Origin: Lysobacter sp. | GTDB taxonomy: Bacteria; Pseudomonadota; Gammaproteobacteria; Xanthomonadales; Xanthomonadaceae | Length of the DNA: 64,000 bases | Direction of reading: 5' to 3' | NCBI GenBank assembly: GCA_013141175.1 | Contig: JABFRN010000001.1 | Span: 2,613,234-2,677,233 of the forward strand | Shown here: in pieces, positions 43,160-50,946 of the stretch | Layout: each line of letters begins with the position of its first letter | How positions within the stretch are numbered: the first letter of the stretch is position 1 | Program-made: the position numbers and the translations under genes | The notes under the pieces: generated by a model | Database searches by the model: none | Seen by the model: only the letters and a program-made list of their open reading frames with translations | Told to the model about the DNA's origin: nothing

Positions 43160-45736
43160 TCAATGCGCAGGCGAAGGATGCAGGCCGCCCTGTTCGAGGC
43201 GACGCGCGAATTCGTCGGGTTTCAGGCCGGGCGCGAACAGGAAGCCCTGCGCGATCGGCACGCCGAGCCGCAACAGGAACTGGCGCTGCGCTTCGGATTC
43301 CACGCCCTCGGCCACCAGGCTCAGGCCGAGGCTGCGCGCGATCCCCGATACCGCCTGGCATACGGCGACGTCGGAATTGTTGTTCGGCACGCCTTCGACG
43401 AACAGCTGGCTCAGCTTCAAACCATGGATCGGCAGCCGGCGCAGATAGTTCAACGCGCTGTAGCCTTCGCCGAAGTCGTCGATGGTCAGGATCACGCCCA
43501 TCTCGCGCAGGTCGGCGAAGGTGCGCAGGGTATCGGGTGCGTCCTCGATCAGCACCCGTTCGGTGAATTCGAGTTCGAGTGCGGCACCGGGCAAGTGGAA
43601 TTCGTCGAGGATGTGCCGCACGCCTTCGGCGAGGTCTTCGCCGACGAACTGGCGATACGACACGTTCACCGCCACGCGGACGATGCCGAGCCCGGCGTCG
43701 CGCCACGCCGCGACCTGGCGACAGGCTTCGCGCAGGACCCAACTGCCGATGCGGACGATGTCGCCGGTGGTTTCGGCGTGGCTGATGAAGCGGTCCGGGC
43801 GCAGCTCGCCGAGCAGATGGTTCTGCCAGCGGATCAGCGCTTCGGCGGCGACGATCCGGCCGCTGAGCAGATCGACCTGCGGCTGGTAGACGAGATGGAA
43901 TTCGCCGTTGTCGGCGGCGCGGCGCAGATGGGTTTCCATCCACAGCCGGTCCGCCTGGGTCTGCGCGAGCGCGGGCGTGAACGCCTGCCATGCGTTGCGC
44001 GAGCGGCGCTTGCTGTCGTACATCGCGGCGTCGGCGTTCTGGATCAGCGACTGCGGGCGTTCGCCGTCGCTGGGCGCGCGGGCGATGCCGATGCTGGCGG
44101 TGATCGTGAATTCCTCGTTGTCGAAGCGGAAGCTGTCCATCAGCGATTGCAGGATCGCGCCTGCGATCCGCTCCGGACGCTGCGGGTCGTCGGCGAGATT
44201 GCAGACCACCAGGAATTCGTCGCCGCCGAAACGCGCGACCAGCCCTTCGGTGCCGACCGCGTTGGCGATGCGCTGCGCGGCCGAGGCCAGCAGTTCGTCG
44301 CCGGCCGCGTGGCCGAGCACATCGTTGACGACCTTGAAACGGTCGAGGTCGACGTACAGCACCGCGACGGCGGCGTGCGTCGGGTCCTGCATCCGCACTT
44401 CGAGTTCGACGAGGATCGCATCGCGGTTGAGCAGCCCGGTAAGCGGGTCGGTGCGCGCCTGCACACGCAGCGTCTCTTCGGCGTGCTTGCGCTCGGTCAT
44501 GTCCTGCAGCGTGCCGACGATGCGCGATGTGCCCGGGTCGCCGGTATCCGCTTCGCCGATCACGCGGATCCAGCAGACATGACGGTCGCTGCGCAGATAC
44601 TGCAGTTCCAGGTCGAAGCTGCCGCCGGTTTCGATCAACCGGTCGATGGCGTTGCGGATGTGATGCTGGTCCGGGCCGTAGACCCCGGCGAGCATGTCGT
44701 CCATCGTTTCCGGCGTGGGAATGCGGCCGAGGATGCGCTGTGCCTCGCGGGTGAGGTACAGCCGCTGGCGGCCACGGTCCCATTCCCAACCGCCGATATG
44801 GGCGAGGCCCTGGGCGCGGTCGAACAGCACGTTGTCGCGTTTGAGCGTGGTGACATCGCTGAACATCGCGAACACGTACTGCGGTGTGGTGCCGCCGGCT
44901 TCGAACACCGGTACCGCCGTCACCGAGATCCAGGACATCCGCCGGTTGGGCACGAAATACAGGCCGATGACGGTGTTGCTGATGGCCTGCGCACGTTCCA
45001 GCGCCAGTGTCGTCGGCCATTCGTGGAAGCCCAGCGGCCGTCCACGGGCATCGACGATGTTCCAGTTCTCGGGCTGCAGCAGCGTATGCACGCTCTGGCC
45101 GGGCTCGGCGCCGATCGCGCGATGCGCGGCCGGGTTCGCCGAGATCACGTGCATGTCGCGATCGAACAGGATCACGCCGACGTCGATGGATTCGAGCAGC
45201 AGCCGATAGCGCGTTTCCGCCTGCCAGCGGTTGCTCAGGTCGCGCGCCACCGCGACCATCACTTTCTTGCCTTTGTAGTCGAAGCCGGCTGTATGCACCT
45301 CCACCGGGAAACGGCTGCCATCGGCGCGCATGTTCGCCACTTCGACCACGTAGGTCTCGCCGCGGCTCAGCGCCTCCCACACCGGCACCATGTGGTCCGG
45401 GGGCAGATCGGGGTTCAGCACTTCGATGGGTTGGCCGACGATTTCCGCGCGCGAGCGTCGATACGCGGCCATGCCGGCCTTGTTGAGATCGAGGACGGTG
45501 CCGTCCCAGGCGATGATGCTGACCGGGTCGGGCACCGCGTCGAACAGCGCGGAGTAGCGCAGGCGTTCGGATTCGGTGTCGGCGATCGCGCTGTCCAACG
45601 CGGCGTGGGCGCGGTCGAGCAGCGCGCGGGTATCGGCGTCGAGGTCGGCGTTCTGTCGGGCCTGGTCCAGTGCGGCCAGTGTCTGCGTCATTTCGACGGA
45701 CGGCGGCAGCGTGGGATCTGGCCAGGTCTCGGTCAT
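43160..45736 (-). CDS. PAS-PAS-PAS-GGDEF-EAL c-di-GMP enzyme
   Basis: An 858-residue cytoplasmic sensor with no membrane segment. An N-terminal helical part (1-60) is followed by three PAS/PAC domains (about 65-180, 185-310, 320-440), a GGDEF domain and an EAL domain. GGDEF at 504-508 is intact, without the RxxD inhibitory site. The EAL part keeps Glu632 in EALIRW, NVSYRQF, FTERVL, DDFGEGYSALNYL and AEGVESE; LKLS replaces the usual LKID but the Lys is kept. Its start overlaps the stop of the HMG-CoA lyase gene (ATGA at 45733-45736), so it appears translationally coupled to a leucine degradation gene, an unusual arrangement. Confidence 0.92.
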   Translation of the reverse strand: MTETWPDPTLPPSVEMTQTLAALDQARQNADLDADTRALLDRAHAALDSAIADTESERLRYSALFDAVPDPVSIIAWDGTVLDLNKAGMAAYRRSRAEIVGQPIEVLNPDLPPDHMVPVWEALSRGETYVVEVANMRADGSRFPVEVHTAGFDYKGKKVMVAVARDLSNRWQAETRYRLLLESIDVGVILFDRDMHVISANPAAHRAIGAEPGQSVHTLLQPENWNIVDARGRPLGFHEWPTTLALERAQAISNTVIGLYFVPNRRMSWISVTAVPVFEAGGTTPQYVFAMFSDVTTLKRDNVLFDRAQGLAHIGGWEWDRGRQRLYLTREAQRILGRIPTPETMDDMLAGVYGPDQHHIRNAIDRLIETGGSFDLELQYLRSDRHVCWIRVIGEADTGDPGTSRIVGTLQDMTERKHAEETLRVQARTDPLTGLLNRDAILVELEVRMQDPTHAAVAVLYVDLDRFKVVNDVLGHAAGDELLASAAQRIANAVGTEGLVARFGGDEFLVVCNLADDPQRPERIAGAILQSLMDSFRFDNEEFTITASIGIARAPSDGERPQSLIQNADAAMYDSKRRSRNAWQAFTPALAQTQADRLWMETHLRRAADNGEFHLVYQPQVDLLSGRIVAAEALIRWQNHLLGELRPDRFISHAETTGDIVRIGSWVLREACRQVAAWRDAGLGIVRVAVNVSYRQFVGEDLAEGVRHILDEFHLPGAALELEFTERVLIEDAPDTLRTFADLREMGVILTIDDFGEGYSALNYLRRLPIHGLKLSQLFVEGVPNNNSDVAVCQAVSGIARSLGLSLVAEGVESEAQRQFLLRLGVPIAQGFLFAPGLKPDEFARRLEQGGLHPSPAH

Positions 45737-46644
45737 CGTGCCCGGTCCGTGATGGATGACGTCCGCGCCTGGGTGAATTTGCTGCCGGTCGGTCGGCCGA
45801 GCAATTGCGCCAGCCAGCGCCCGGTGGCGCTGAGTGCGTCGAGGTCGATGCCGGTGTCGAGGCCCATGCCCTGCAGCATATACGCCACGTCCTCGGTCGC
45901 GACGTTTCCGCTGGCGCCTTGTGCGTACGGACAGCCGCCGGTGCCGGAGACGGCGGCGTCGACCACGCGCACGCCCGCTTCCAGGCAAGCGAGGATATTC
46001 GCCAGCGCCTGGCCGTAGGTGTCGTGGAAATGCACCGCGAGTGCGGCCATCGGCACCTCGTCCGCGACCGCGCGCAACATCGCTGCGGCCTTGGTCGGCG
46101 TGCCGATGCCGATGGTGTCGCCGAGCGAAATTTCGTAACAACCCATCGCATGCAGCGTCTTCGCCACGCGCACGACATCGGCCACCGGGACATCGCCCTG
46201 GTACGGGCACCCCAATACGGTGGACACGTAACCGCGCACCGCGACGCCGTCGGTTTTCGCGCGCGCAACGACGGGTTCGAACCGCAGCAGCGATTCCTCG
46301 ATGGACGCGTTGATGTTCCGGTGGTTGAAGGCTTCGGATGCAGCGGTGAACACCGCGATCTCGTCCACGCCCACCGCGCGGGCGCGTTCGTAACCCTGTT
46401 CGTTCGGCACCAGCACCGGATAGCGCACGCCGGGTCGCTTTGCGATGCCGATGTAGACCTCGGCGGCGTCGGCCAGTTGCGGCACCCATTTCGGGCTGAC
46501 GAAACTGGTCGCCTCGATGCTGCGCAGGCCCGTGGCGGAAAGACGGTCGATCAATTCGATCTTCGTCGCCGCCGGCACCAGCGTCTTCTCGTTCTGCAGC
46601 CCGTCGCGGGCGCCGACTTCGACGATGCGGACGAAGTCGCTCAT
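45733..46644 (-). CDS. liuE: Hydroxymethylglutaryl-CoA lyase
   Basis: The 303-residue enzyme cleaves HMG-CoA to acetyl-CoA and acetoacetate, the last step of leucine catabolism. It is a TIM barrel of the usual length (about 300) with EVGARDGLQNEKTLVP near residues 9-24 (first catalytic Arg-Asp), YVSTVLGCPYQGDV near 137, VHFHDTYGQALANIL near 203 (metal His pair) and the cysteine motif SGTGGCPYAQGASGN near 232-246. It overlaps the lipoprotein gene upstream and the GGDEF-EAL gene downstream by four bases each. The gene set (liuC, liuD, liuE) supports this assignment over homocitrate-type synthases. Confidence 0.93.
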   Translation of the reverse strand: MSDFVRIVEVGARDGLQNEKTLVPAATKIELIDRLSATGLRSIEATSFVSPKWVPQLADAAEVYIGIAKRPGVRYPVLVPNEQGYERARAVGVDEIAVFTAASEAFNHRNINASIEESLLRFEPVVARAKTDGVAVRGYVSTVLGCPYQGDVPVADVVRVAKTLHAMGCYEISLGDTIGIGTPTKAAAMLRAVADEVPMAALAVHFHDTYGQALANILACLEAGVRVVDAAVSGTGGCPYAQGASGNVATEDVAYMLQGMGLDTGIDLDALSATGRWLAQLLGRPTGSKFTQARTSSITDRAR

Positions 46645-47219
46645 CGGGCGGTGTCCAGCGGAAGGCGGCGGAGCGCCAGCGTCCCGCGCGCTTCGGCCAT
46701 GCGGAACATCGCATCGCCGCGCGTGCGCAGCAGGGTTGCGATGGCTCTGCGGTCGCCTTCGACATGGATGAGTTCGTCTTCGATCCGGCGGCCGGTGGCT
46801 TCGCCCTTCGTTCCCGCCTGCATCGCGATCTGCGGGTCGGGTAGCCACAGCAGGGCGCTGTCGCCTTCGATGCGGTAGCGGGCCAGGAAGACGCTGCCCT
46901 TCGGCGCGCTGCGGATGAGATCGCCTTCCGCCGCCATCAGCCGGTCCGCGTCGGTGGGGCTGAACACGAGGTAGCGGTCGTCGCCGAGCGTGAAGCCGGT
47001 GAGCGTGGCGCGGTGGAAACCGCCGGCCTCGTCCGGCCAGCGCAGCGTGCAGTCCGGTCCGATCTCGACGATATTGTCGAGCGGGCCATCCTTCACGGGT
47101 TGCCAGCGCCCCGCCAGCGCGGGGTCGCAGCTGAGCTTCGATACGGGTGCGCGTTCGAAGGCGACGCATCCGGACAGGAGCGACAGCGCGAGCGAGTACG
47201 TCGCGAAGCGCAGGCTCAT
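46641..47219 (-). CDS. Lipoprotein of unknown function in the liu operon
   Basis: The 192-residue product has a lipoprotein signal (MSLRFATYSLALSLLSGC, Cys18) and a mature domain with no recognised family. The mature part contains several beta strands (LVFSPTDADRL, VFLARYRIEGDSALLWLPD) and a basic C-terminal region. It overlaps the ends of liuD and liuE by four bases on each side (ATGA both times), so it is made with them. Such small lipoproteins are seen in xanthomonad liu loci, but its job is unknown. Confidence 0.8.
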   Translation of the reverse strand: MSLRFATYSLALSLLSGCVAFERAPVSKLSCDPALAGRWQPVKDGPLDNIVEIGPDCTLRWPDEAGGFHRATLTGFTLGDDRYLVFSPTDADRLMAAEGDLIRSAPKGSVFLARYRIEGDSALLWLPDPQIAMQAGTKGEATGRRIEDELIHVEGDRRAIATLLRTRGDAMFRMAEARGTLALRRLPLDTAR

Positions 47220-49234
47220 TGCGTCAGCACCACCAGCACGGCATCGGCCTCGACGAAATCGCCGACGGCCACGCGGATTTCGGCGACGATGCCCGAGCAC
47301 GGTGCTTTCAGCGCCAGTTCCATCTTCATCGCCTCCATCACCAGAATCTCCTGGCCGTCTTCGACAGGGTCCCCGATCCGCGCTTTGATCAGCACGATGC
47401 GGCCGGGCATGGGGGCCCGGGTGCGGTCGCTGGCGGTATCGGCCTGTTCGCTCGCCGGCTGATACGCAGGCACCCGCGCGAACCGCCAGCGACGTTCGCC
47501 ATCGTGCACATCCACACGCGCGAACGCATCGGAAGCGCCGCCGGCATCCACACGCAAACGGCGGCCTTCATCATCGAAACGGGCAAACAACATGTCATCG
47601 GCCAGCCGCGCGCCGCGCACGTCGACCGCGCCATCCGCGTCCTCGAAGCGATAGTCGCCGGTCGTGCCGTGTGCGATCAGCGTGTGGCGCTCATTGCCGT
47701 CGTCCAGTACCAGGCGCCGATGTCCGGCGTGGCCCAGGCGCCAGCCGTCGGCGATGGCCCACGGTGAGCCCGGATCGCCGCCGATGGCCGCGGATGCGCG
47801 GGTCTGCGCTTCTTCGATCAGCAGCAGCGCCGTCGCCGCCGCCATGCGCGCAGCGCGCGCGTGCGATGCGCCTGCGGGCTTGGGCATGAAGGCATCGAGA
47901 TCGCGATCCAGCGTGCCGGTGTCGATGGTCGCGTCGACGACGCTGGGGTGGCGGATCAGCCGTTCGAGGAACGCCACGTTGGATTTCGGGCCATCGATCG
48001 AACACTGCGCGAGCGCGTCGCGCAGGCGGGCGAGGGCGCGCGGGCGATCCTCGTCCCAGACGATGAGTTTTGCGATCATCGGGTCGTAGAAGATGGTGAC
48101 GGTGTCGCCTTCGATCACACCGCCATCGATGCGCGTATGCGCGTCCGCTGCGGGCAGCCGCAGCCGCGTGAGCTTGCCAGAGCCCGGCAGGAAGCCCGCT
48201 TCCGGATCCTCCGCGTACAGCCGCACTTCGATGGCGTGACCGCGCTGGGCGATTTCATGCTGCGCGTTCGGCAGGCGTTCGCCAGCGGCGACGCGCAGCT
48301 GCCATTCGACCAGATCGAGGCCGGTGACGTATTCGGTGACCGGATGCTCCACCTGCAGGCGCGTGTTGATCTCCATGAAATAGAAGCGACCGTCCTGGCC
48401 GACGATGAATTCGACGGTGCCGGCATTCTGGTAATCGATCGCATGCCCGGCCTGCACCGCCGCTGCGCCCATCGCTTCGCGCAGTTCCGGCGTGAGGAAC
48501 CGCGAGGGCGATTCTTCCAGGACTTTCTGATAGCGACGCTGCGCCGAGCATTCGCGTTCGTTGAGATGGATCACTTCGCCGTACGCGTCGCCGAAGATCT
48601 GGATCTCGATGTGGCGCGGTTTTTCGACATAGCGCTCCAGCAGCACGCGGTCGCGGCCGAAGGCGTTGCGCGCTTCGCGCTGGCAGCTTTCGAGATTCGG
48701 CAGGAACTCGCCGGAATCGCGCACGATCCGCATGCCCTTGCCGCCGCCGCCGTGCGCGGCCTTGATCATCAGCGGATAGCCGATGGCGTCGGCTTCGCGC
48801 TGCAGCAGTTCGGGCGTCTGGTCTTCGCCGGTGTAGCCCGGCACCACCGGCACGCCTGCGGCCTGCATCAGTTGCTTCGCGCCGGCCTTGCTGCCCATCT
48901 TGCGCATCGACGCGGCTTTCGGGCCGATGAAGACGATGCCGGCGGCTTCCACCGCATCGGCGAAGTCCGCGTTCTCGCTGAGAAAGCCGTAACCGGGATG
49001 GATCGCCTGCGCGCCGGTGGCTTTCGCGACGTCCAGAATCGCATCGCCGCGCAGGTAACTGTCCTGTGGGCGCGCGCCGCCGATGTGCCGCGCTTCATCG
49101 GCCAGCCGCACGTGCTGCGCATCGGCGTCGGCATCGGAATACACCGCGACCGTGCGGATCCCCAGCCTGCGGCAGGTGCGGATCACCCGGCAGGCGATCT
49201 CGCCGCGATTGGCGATGAGGATCTTGTCGAACAT
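47216..49234 (-). CDS. liuD: Biotin-dependent acyl-CoA carboxylase alpha subunit (methylcrotonyl-CoA type)
   Basis: The 672-residue subunit carries biotin carboxylase and biotin carrier domains. The carboxylase has MFDKILIANRGEIACRVIRT, the ATP-grasp glycine loop AAHGGGGKGMRIV near 160-172, HLNERECSAQRRYQK and EINTRLQVEHPVTE. The carrier end has EAMKMEL with biotinylated Lys637. Length and context point to methylcrotonyl-CoA carboxylase, the liuD partner of liuB at 57-59 kb, rather than acetyl-CoA carboxylase. The ATG at 49234 is 17 bases after the cupin gene stop; an in-frame TTG (49255) overlaps that stop (TTGA) and is an alternative start. Confidence 0.92.
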   Translation of the reverse strand: MFDKILIANRGEIACRVIRTCRRLGIRTVAVYSDADADAQHVRLADEARHIGGARPQDSYLRGDAILDVAKATGAQAIHPGYGFLSENADFADAVEAAGIVFIGPKAASMRKMGSKAGAKQLMQAAGVPVVPGYTGEDQTPELLQREADAIGYPLMIKAAHGGGGKGMRIVRDSGEFLPNLESCQREARNAFGRDRVLLERYVEKPRHIEIQIFGDAYGEVIHLNERECSAQRRYQKVLEESPSRFLTPELREAMGAAAVQAGHAIDYQNAGTVEFIVGQDGRFYFMEINTRLQVEHPVTEYVTGLDLVEWQLRVAAGERLPNAQHEIAQRGHAIEVRLYAEDPEAGFLPGSGKLTRLRLPAADAHTRIDGGVIEGDTVTIFYDPMIAKLIVWDEDRPRALARLRDALAQCSIDGPKSNVAFLERLIRHPSVVDATIDTGTLDRDLDAFMPKPAGASHARAARMAAATALLLIEEAQTRASAAIGGDPGSPWAIADGWRLGHAGHRRLVLDDGNERHTLIAHGTTGDYRFEDADGAVDVRGARLADDMLFARFDDEGRRLRVDAGGASDAFARVDVHDGERRWRFARVPAYQPASEQADTASDRTRAPMPGRIVLIKARIGDPVEDGQEILVMEAMKMELALKAPCSGIVAEIRVAVGDFVEADAVLVVLTQ

Positions 49235-49251
49235 CTTTCGCTGCAGGCTGC

Positions 49252-49761
49252 TCAAGCTTCGCCATCCCAGTAGTCGAGGCTCTCGCCGTGGCGGGCGAGA
49301 TGACGGAAGTCGTCGTGGCCCATGCCGGTGATCGCGTTCAATTTGCCCGAATCCGGGTATTCGCAGATTTCAGGAAACGCCATGGTGCTCACGGCGAGAA
49401 AGCGCAGTTCGTCGCTGCCGGTGTTGACGAGTTGATGCGCGGTGTCCGGCCCGCCCGGTGGGCAGGCGATGACATCGCCGGCGCGGATCGGATAGGTCGA
49501 ATCGCCGAGCTTCAGCTCGCCCGCGCCATCGAGAATGTAGAACATCTCTTCGTTGACCCGGTGCGAATGCTTCGGGAACGCGGCCTTGCCCGGTGCGACT
49601 GCAGTGAGGTTGTAGCCGAGCTTCTGCGCGCCGATGTGCGGACCGATCGGACCGATGCGTCCGCCGAAGCGCGCAGTCGGCATTTCGCTGCCGCGCTGCC
49701 GCGACCGTTCCGCCAGATCGATCATGTCGACATCGGCGATGTTGAGGATGGGTGAAGTCAT
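49252..49761 (-). CDS. Cupin domain-containing protein
   Basis: A 169-residue single cupin. The two conserved motifs are visible: FPKHSHRVNEEMFYILDGAGEL near residues 62-83 (metal His/His/Glu) and the second motif PPGGPDTAHQLVNTG near 100-114. It is probably a metal-binding cytoplasmic protein; the reaction is unknown. The gene lies between liuC (2-base gap) and liuD, which makes it part of the liu operon, perhaps for a side reaction or sensing of an acyl compound. That is inference from place. Confidence 0.85.
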   Translation of the reverse strand: MTSPILNIADVDMIDLAERSRQRGSEMPTARFGGRIGPIGPHIGAQKLGYNLTAVAPGKAAFPKHSHRVNEEMFYILDGAGELKLGDSTYPIRAGDVIACPPGGPDTAHQLVNTGSDELRFLAVSTMAFPEICEYPDSGKLNAITGMGHDDFRHLARHGESLDYWDGEA

Positions 49762-49763
49762 GG

Positions 49764-50546
49764 TCAGGGCGTCCAGCCGGGTTTGCGCTTTTCGAGGAAT
49801 GCGATCAGGCCTTCCTGGCCTTCGGGCGAGACGCGCAGGCGGGCGATCAGGTCGGCGTTGTCGCGGTCGAGCTTCTCGCGATCGTGCTCGCCATCGACGC
49901 GCCTCACCAGCAGCTTCGCGTGGCTGGCGGCCAAGGGACCCGCATTCAGCAGCAGATCGATCTGCCGCTTGATCGCCGCGTCGAGCTCATCGGCAGGGAC
50001 CACCGCATGCAGCAGGCCGATCCGCAGTGCCTCGGCGGCGTCGAAATGCTCGGCGCTGGCGAACCAGCGTCGCGCCTGTCGCGCACCGACGGCGGCGATG
50101 ACATAGGGCGAAATCACTGCCGGCAGCAGCCCGAGCTTGCTTTCGGTCAGGCCGAATTTCGCTTCGTCGCTGCCGATGGCGATGTCGCAGCAGGCGACCA
50201 GACCGACGCCGCCGCCGAAGGCCGCGCCGTGGACGCGGGCGATGGTCGGATGGGGCAGGTCGTCCAGTGTCCGCATCAGGCGGGCGAGGGCCAGCGCATC
50301 GACGCGGTTCTCCTCCTGGCTGGCGGTGATCATGCCGTGCATCCAGTTCAGATCGGCGCCCGCCGAGAAACTGGGGCCCGCGCCTTCCAGCACCACGACC
50401 CGGACCGTCTTGTCCGCGCCGATGGCGACCAGCGCCGCGGTCAGGCTTTCGATGAGGTCGGCGTCGAAGGCGTTGTGCAACGCCGGTCGATACAGGCGCA
50501 GATGGACAACGGCGCCATTGCGGTAGTGCTGCAGCGAATCGGTCAT
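49764..50546 (-). CDS. liuC: Enoyl-CoA hydratase family, probable methylglutaconyl-CoA hydratase
   Basis: The 260-residue crotonase-fold enzyme should hydrate methylglutaconyl-CoA to HMG-CoA. NAFDADLIESLTAAL, the oxyanion segment SFSAGADLNWMHGM near 60-73 and HGAAFGGGVGLVACCDIAIGSDEAKFGLTESKLGL near 105-139 are typical; the Glu in TESKLGL is the likely catalytic residue. The order liuC-cupin-liuD supports the leucine pathway role over general beta-oxidation. The start is the ATG before TDSLQHYR; it is the first gene of the minus-strand liu operon and divergent from feoA. Confidence 0.9.
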   Translation of the reverse strand: MTDSLQHYRNGAVVHLRLYRPALHNAFDADLIESLTAALVAIGADKTVRVVVLEGAGPSFSAGADLNWMHGMITASQEENRVDALALARLMRTLDDLPHPTIARVHGAAFGGGVGLVACCDIAIGSDEAKFGLTESKLGLLPAVISPYVIAAVGARQARRWFASAEHFDAAEALRIGLLHAVVPADELDAAIKRQIDLLLNAGPLAASHAKLLVRRVDGEHDREKLDRDNADLIARLRVSPEGQEGLIAFLEKRKPGWTP

Positions 50547-50657
50547 GCCCCTGATCCTGAGTGTGGTCCGCAATGCGAAGATATGAATGATATCCGCTCA
50601 CCCGGAAAGGGCGGAATTTGATCTGGATCGACCTGACTACCAGCGATATGTTATAAG

Positions 50658-50675
50658 ATGAGAACAATTCCTATT
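50658..50675 (+). promoter_or_regulatory. Fur-box-like site upstream of feoA
   Basis: ATGAGAACAATTCCTATT at 50658-50675 matches 14 of 18 positions of the Fur consensus core ATGAGAATCATTCTCATT. It overlaps a TATAAG -10-like box just upstream, as Fur sites often do. This suits iron repression of the feo genes, and the site could also affect divergent liuC. Confidence 0.6.
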
Positions 50676-50688
50676 TGGAATCCCTAAC

Positions 50689-50946
50689 TTGGAACGGTCT
50701 TTGAATCTGACCGAATTGACAGGGCGCGTCGAAGCTCGGGTTGAATCCGTGCGGGAACTGACGCCGAACGATGCGATCGCACGGCGCCTGCGCGAGCTGG
50801 GTTTCGTCGCGGGCGAGCGTGTCGAGGTGGTCGCGGCCGGCCCGTTCGGCGCCGAGCCGCTGCTGGTGCAGATCGGCTTCACCCGGTTCGCGCTGCGCCG
50901 CAGCGAGGCTGCGCGCGTGATCCTGTGCGTGAAGGCATCGTCGTGA
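50689..50946 (+). CDS. feoA: Ferrous iron transport protein FeoA
   Basis: A small SH3-like cytoplasmic protein that regulates FeoB. The 85-residue product has NDAIARRLRELGFVAGERVEVV near residues 27-48 and FGAEPLLVQIGFTRFALRRSEAARVIL, both FeoA signatures. The start is a TTG at 50689; a second in-frame TTG at 50701 is also possible, and no ATG is present at this end. The stop overlaps the GTG of feoB by three bases (GTGA). A Fur-box-like site lies just upstream. Confidence 0.88.
   Translation: MERSLNLTELTGRVEARVESVRELTPNDAIARRLRELGFVAGERVEVVAAGPFGAEPLLVQIGFTRFALRRSEAARVILCVKASS

Noticed and set aside
43160-46765. Very long open frames on both strands through the GGDEF-EAL and liuE region as real overlapping genes
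   Set aside because: High GC content makes long antisense frames common; their products are Arg/Pro/Ala-rich and show no motif, while the minus-strand genes have full domains.
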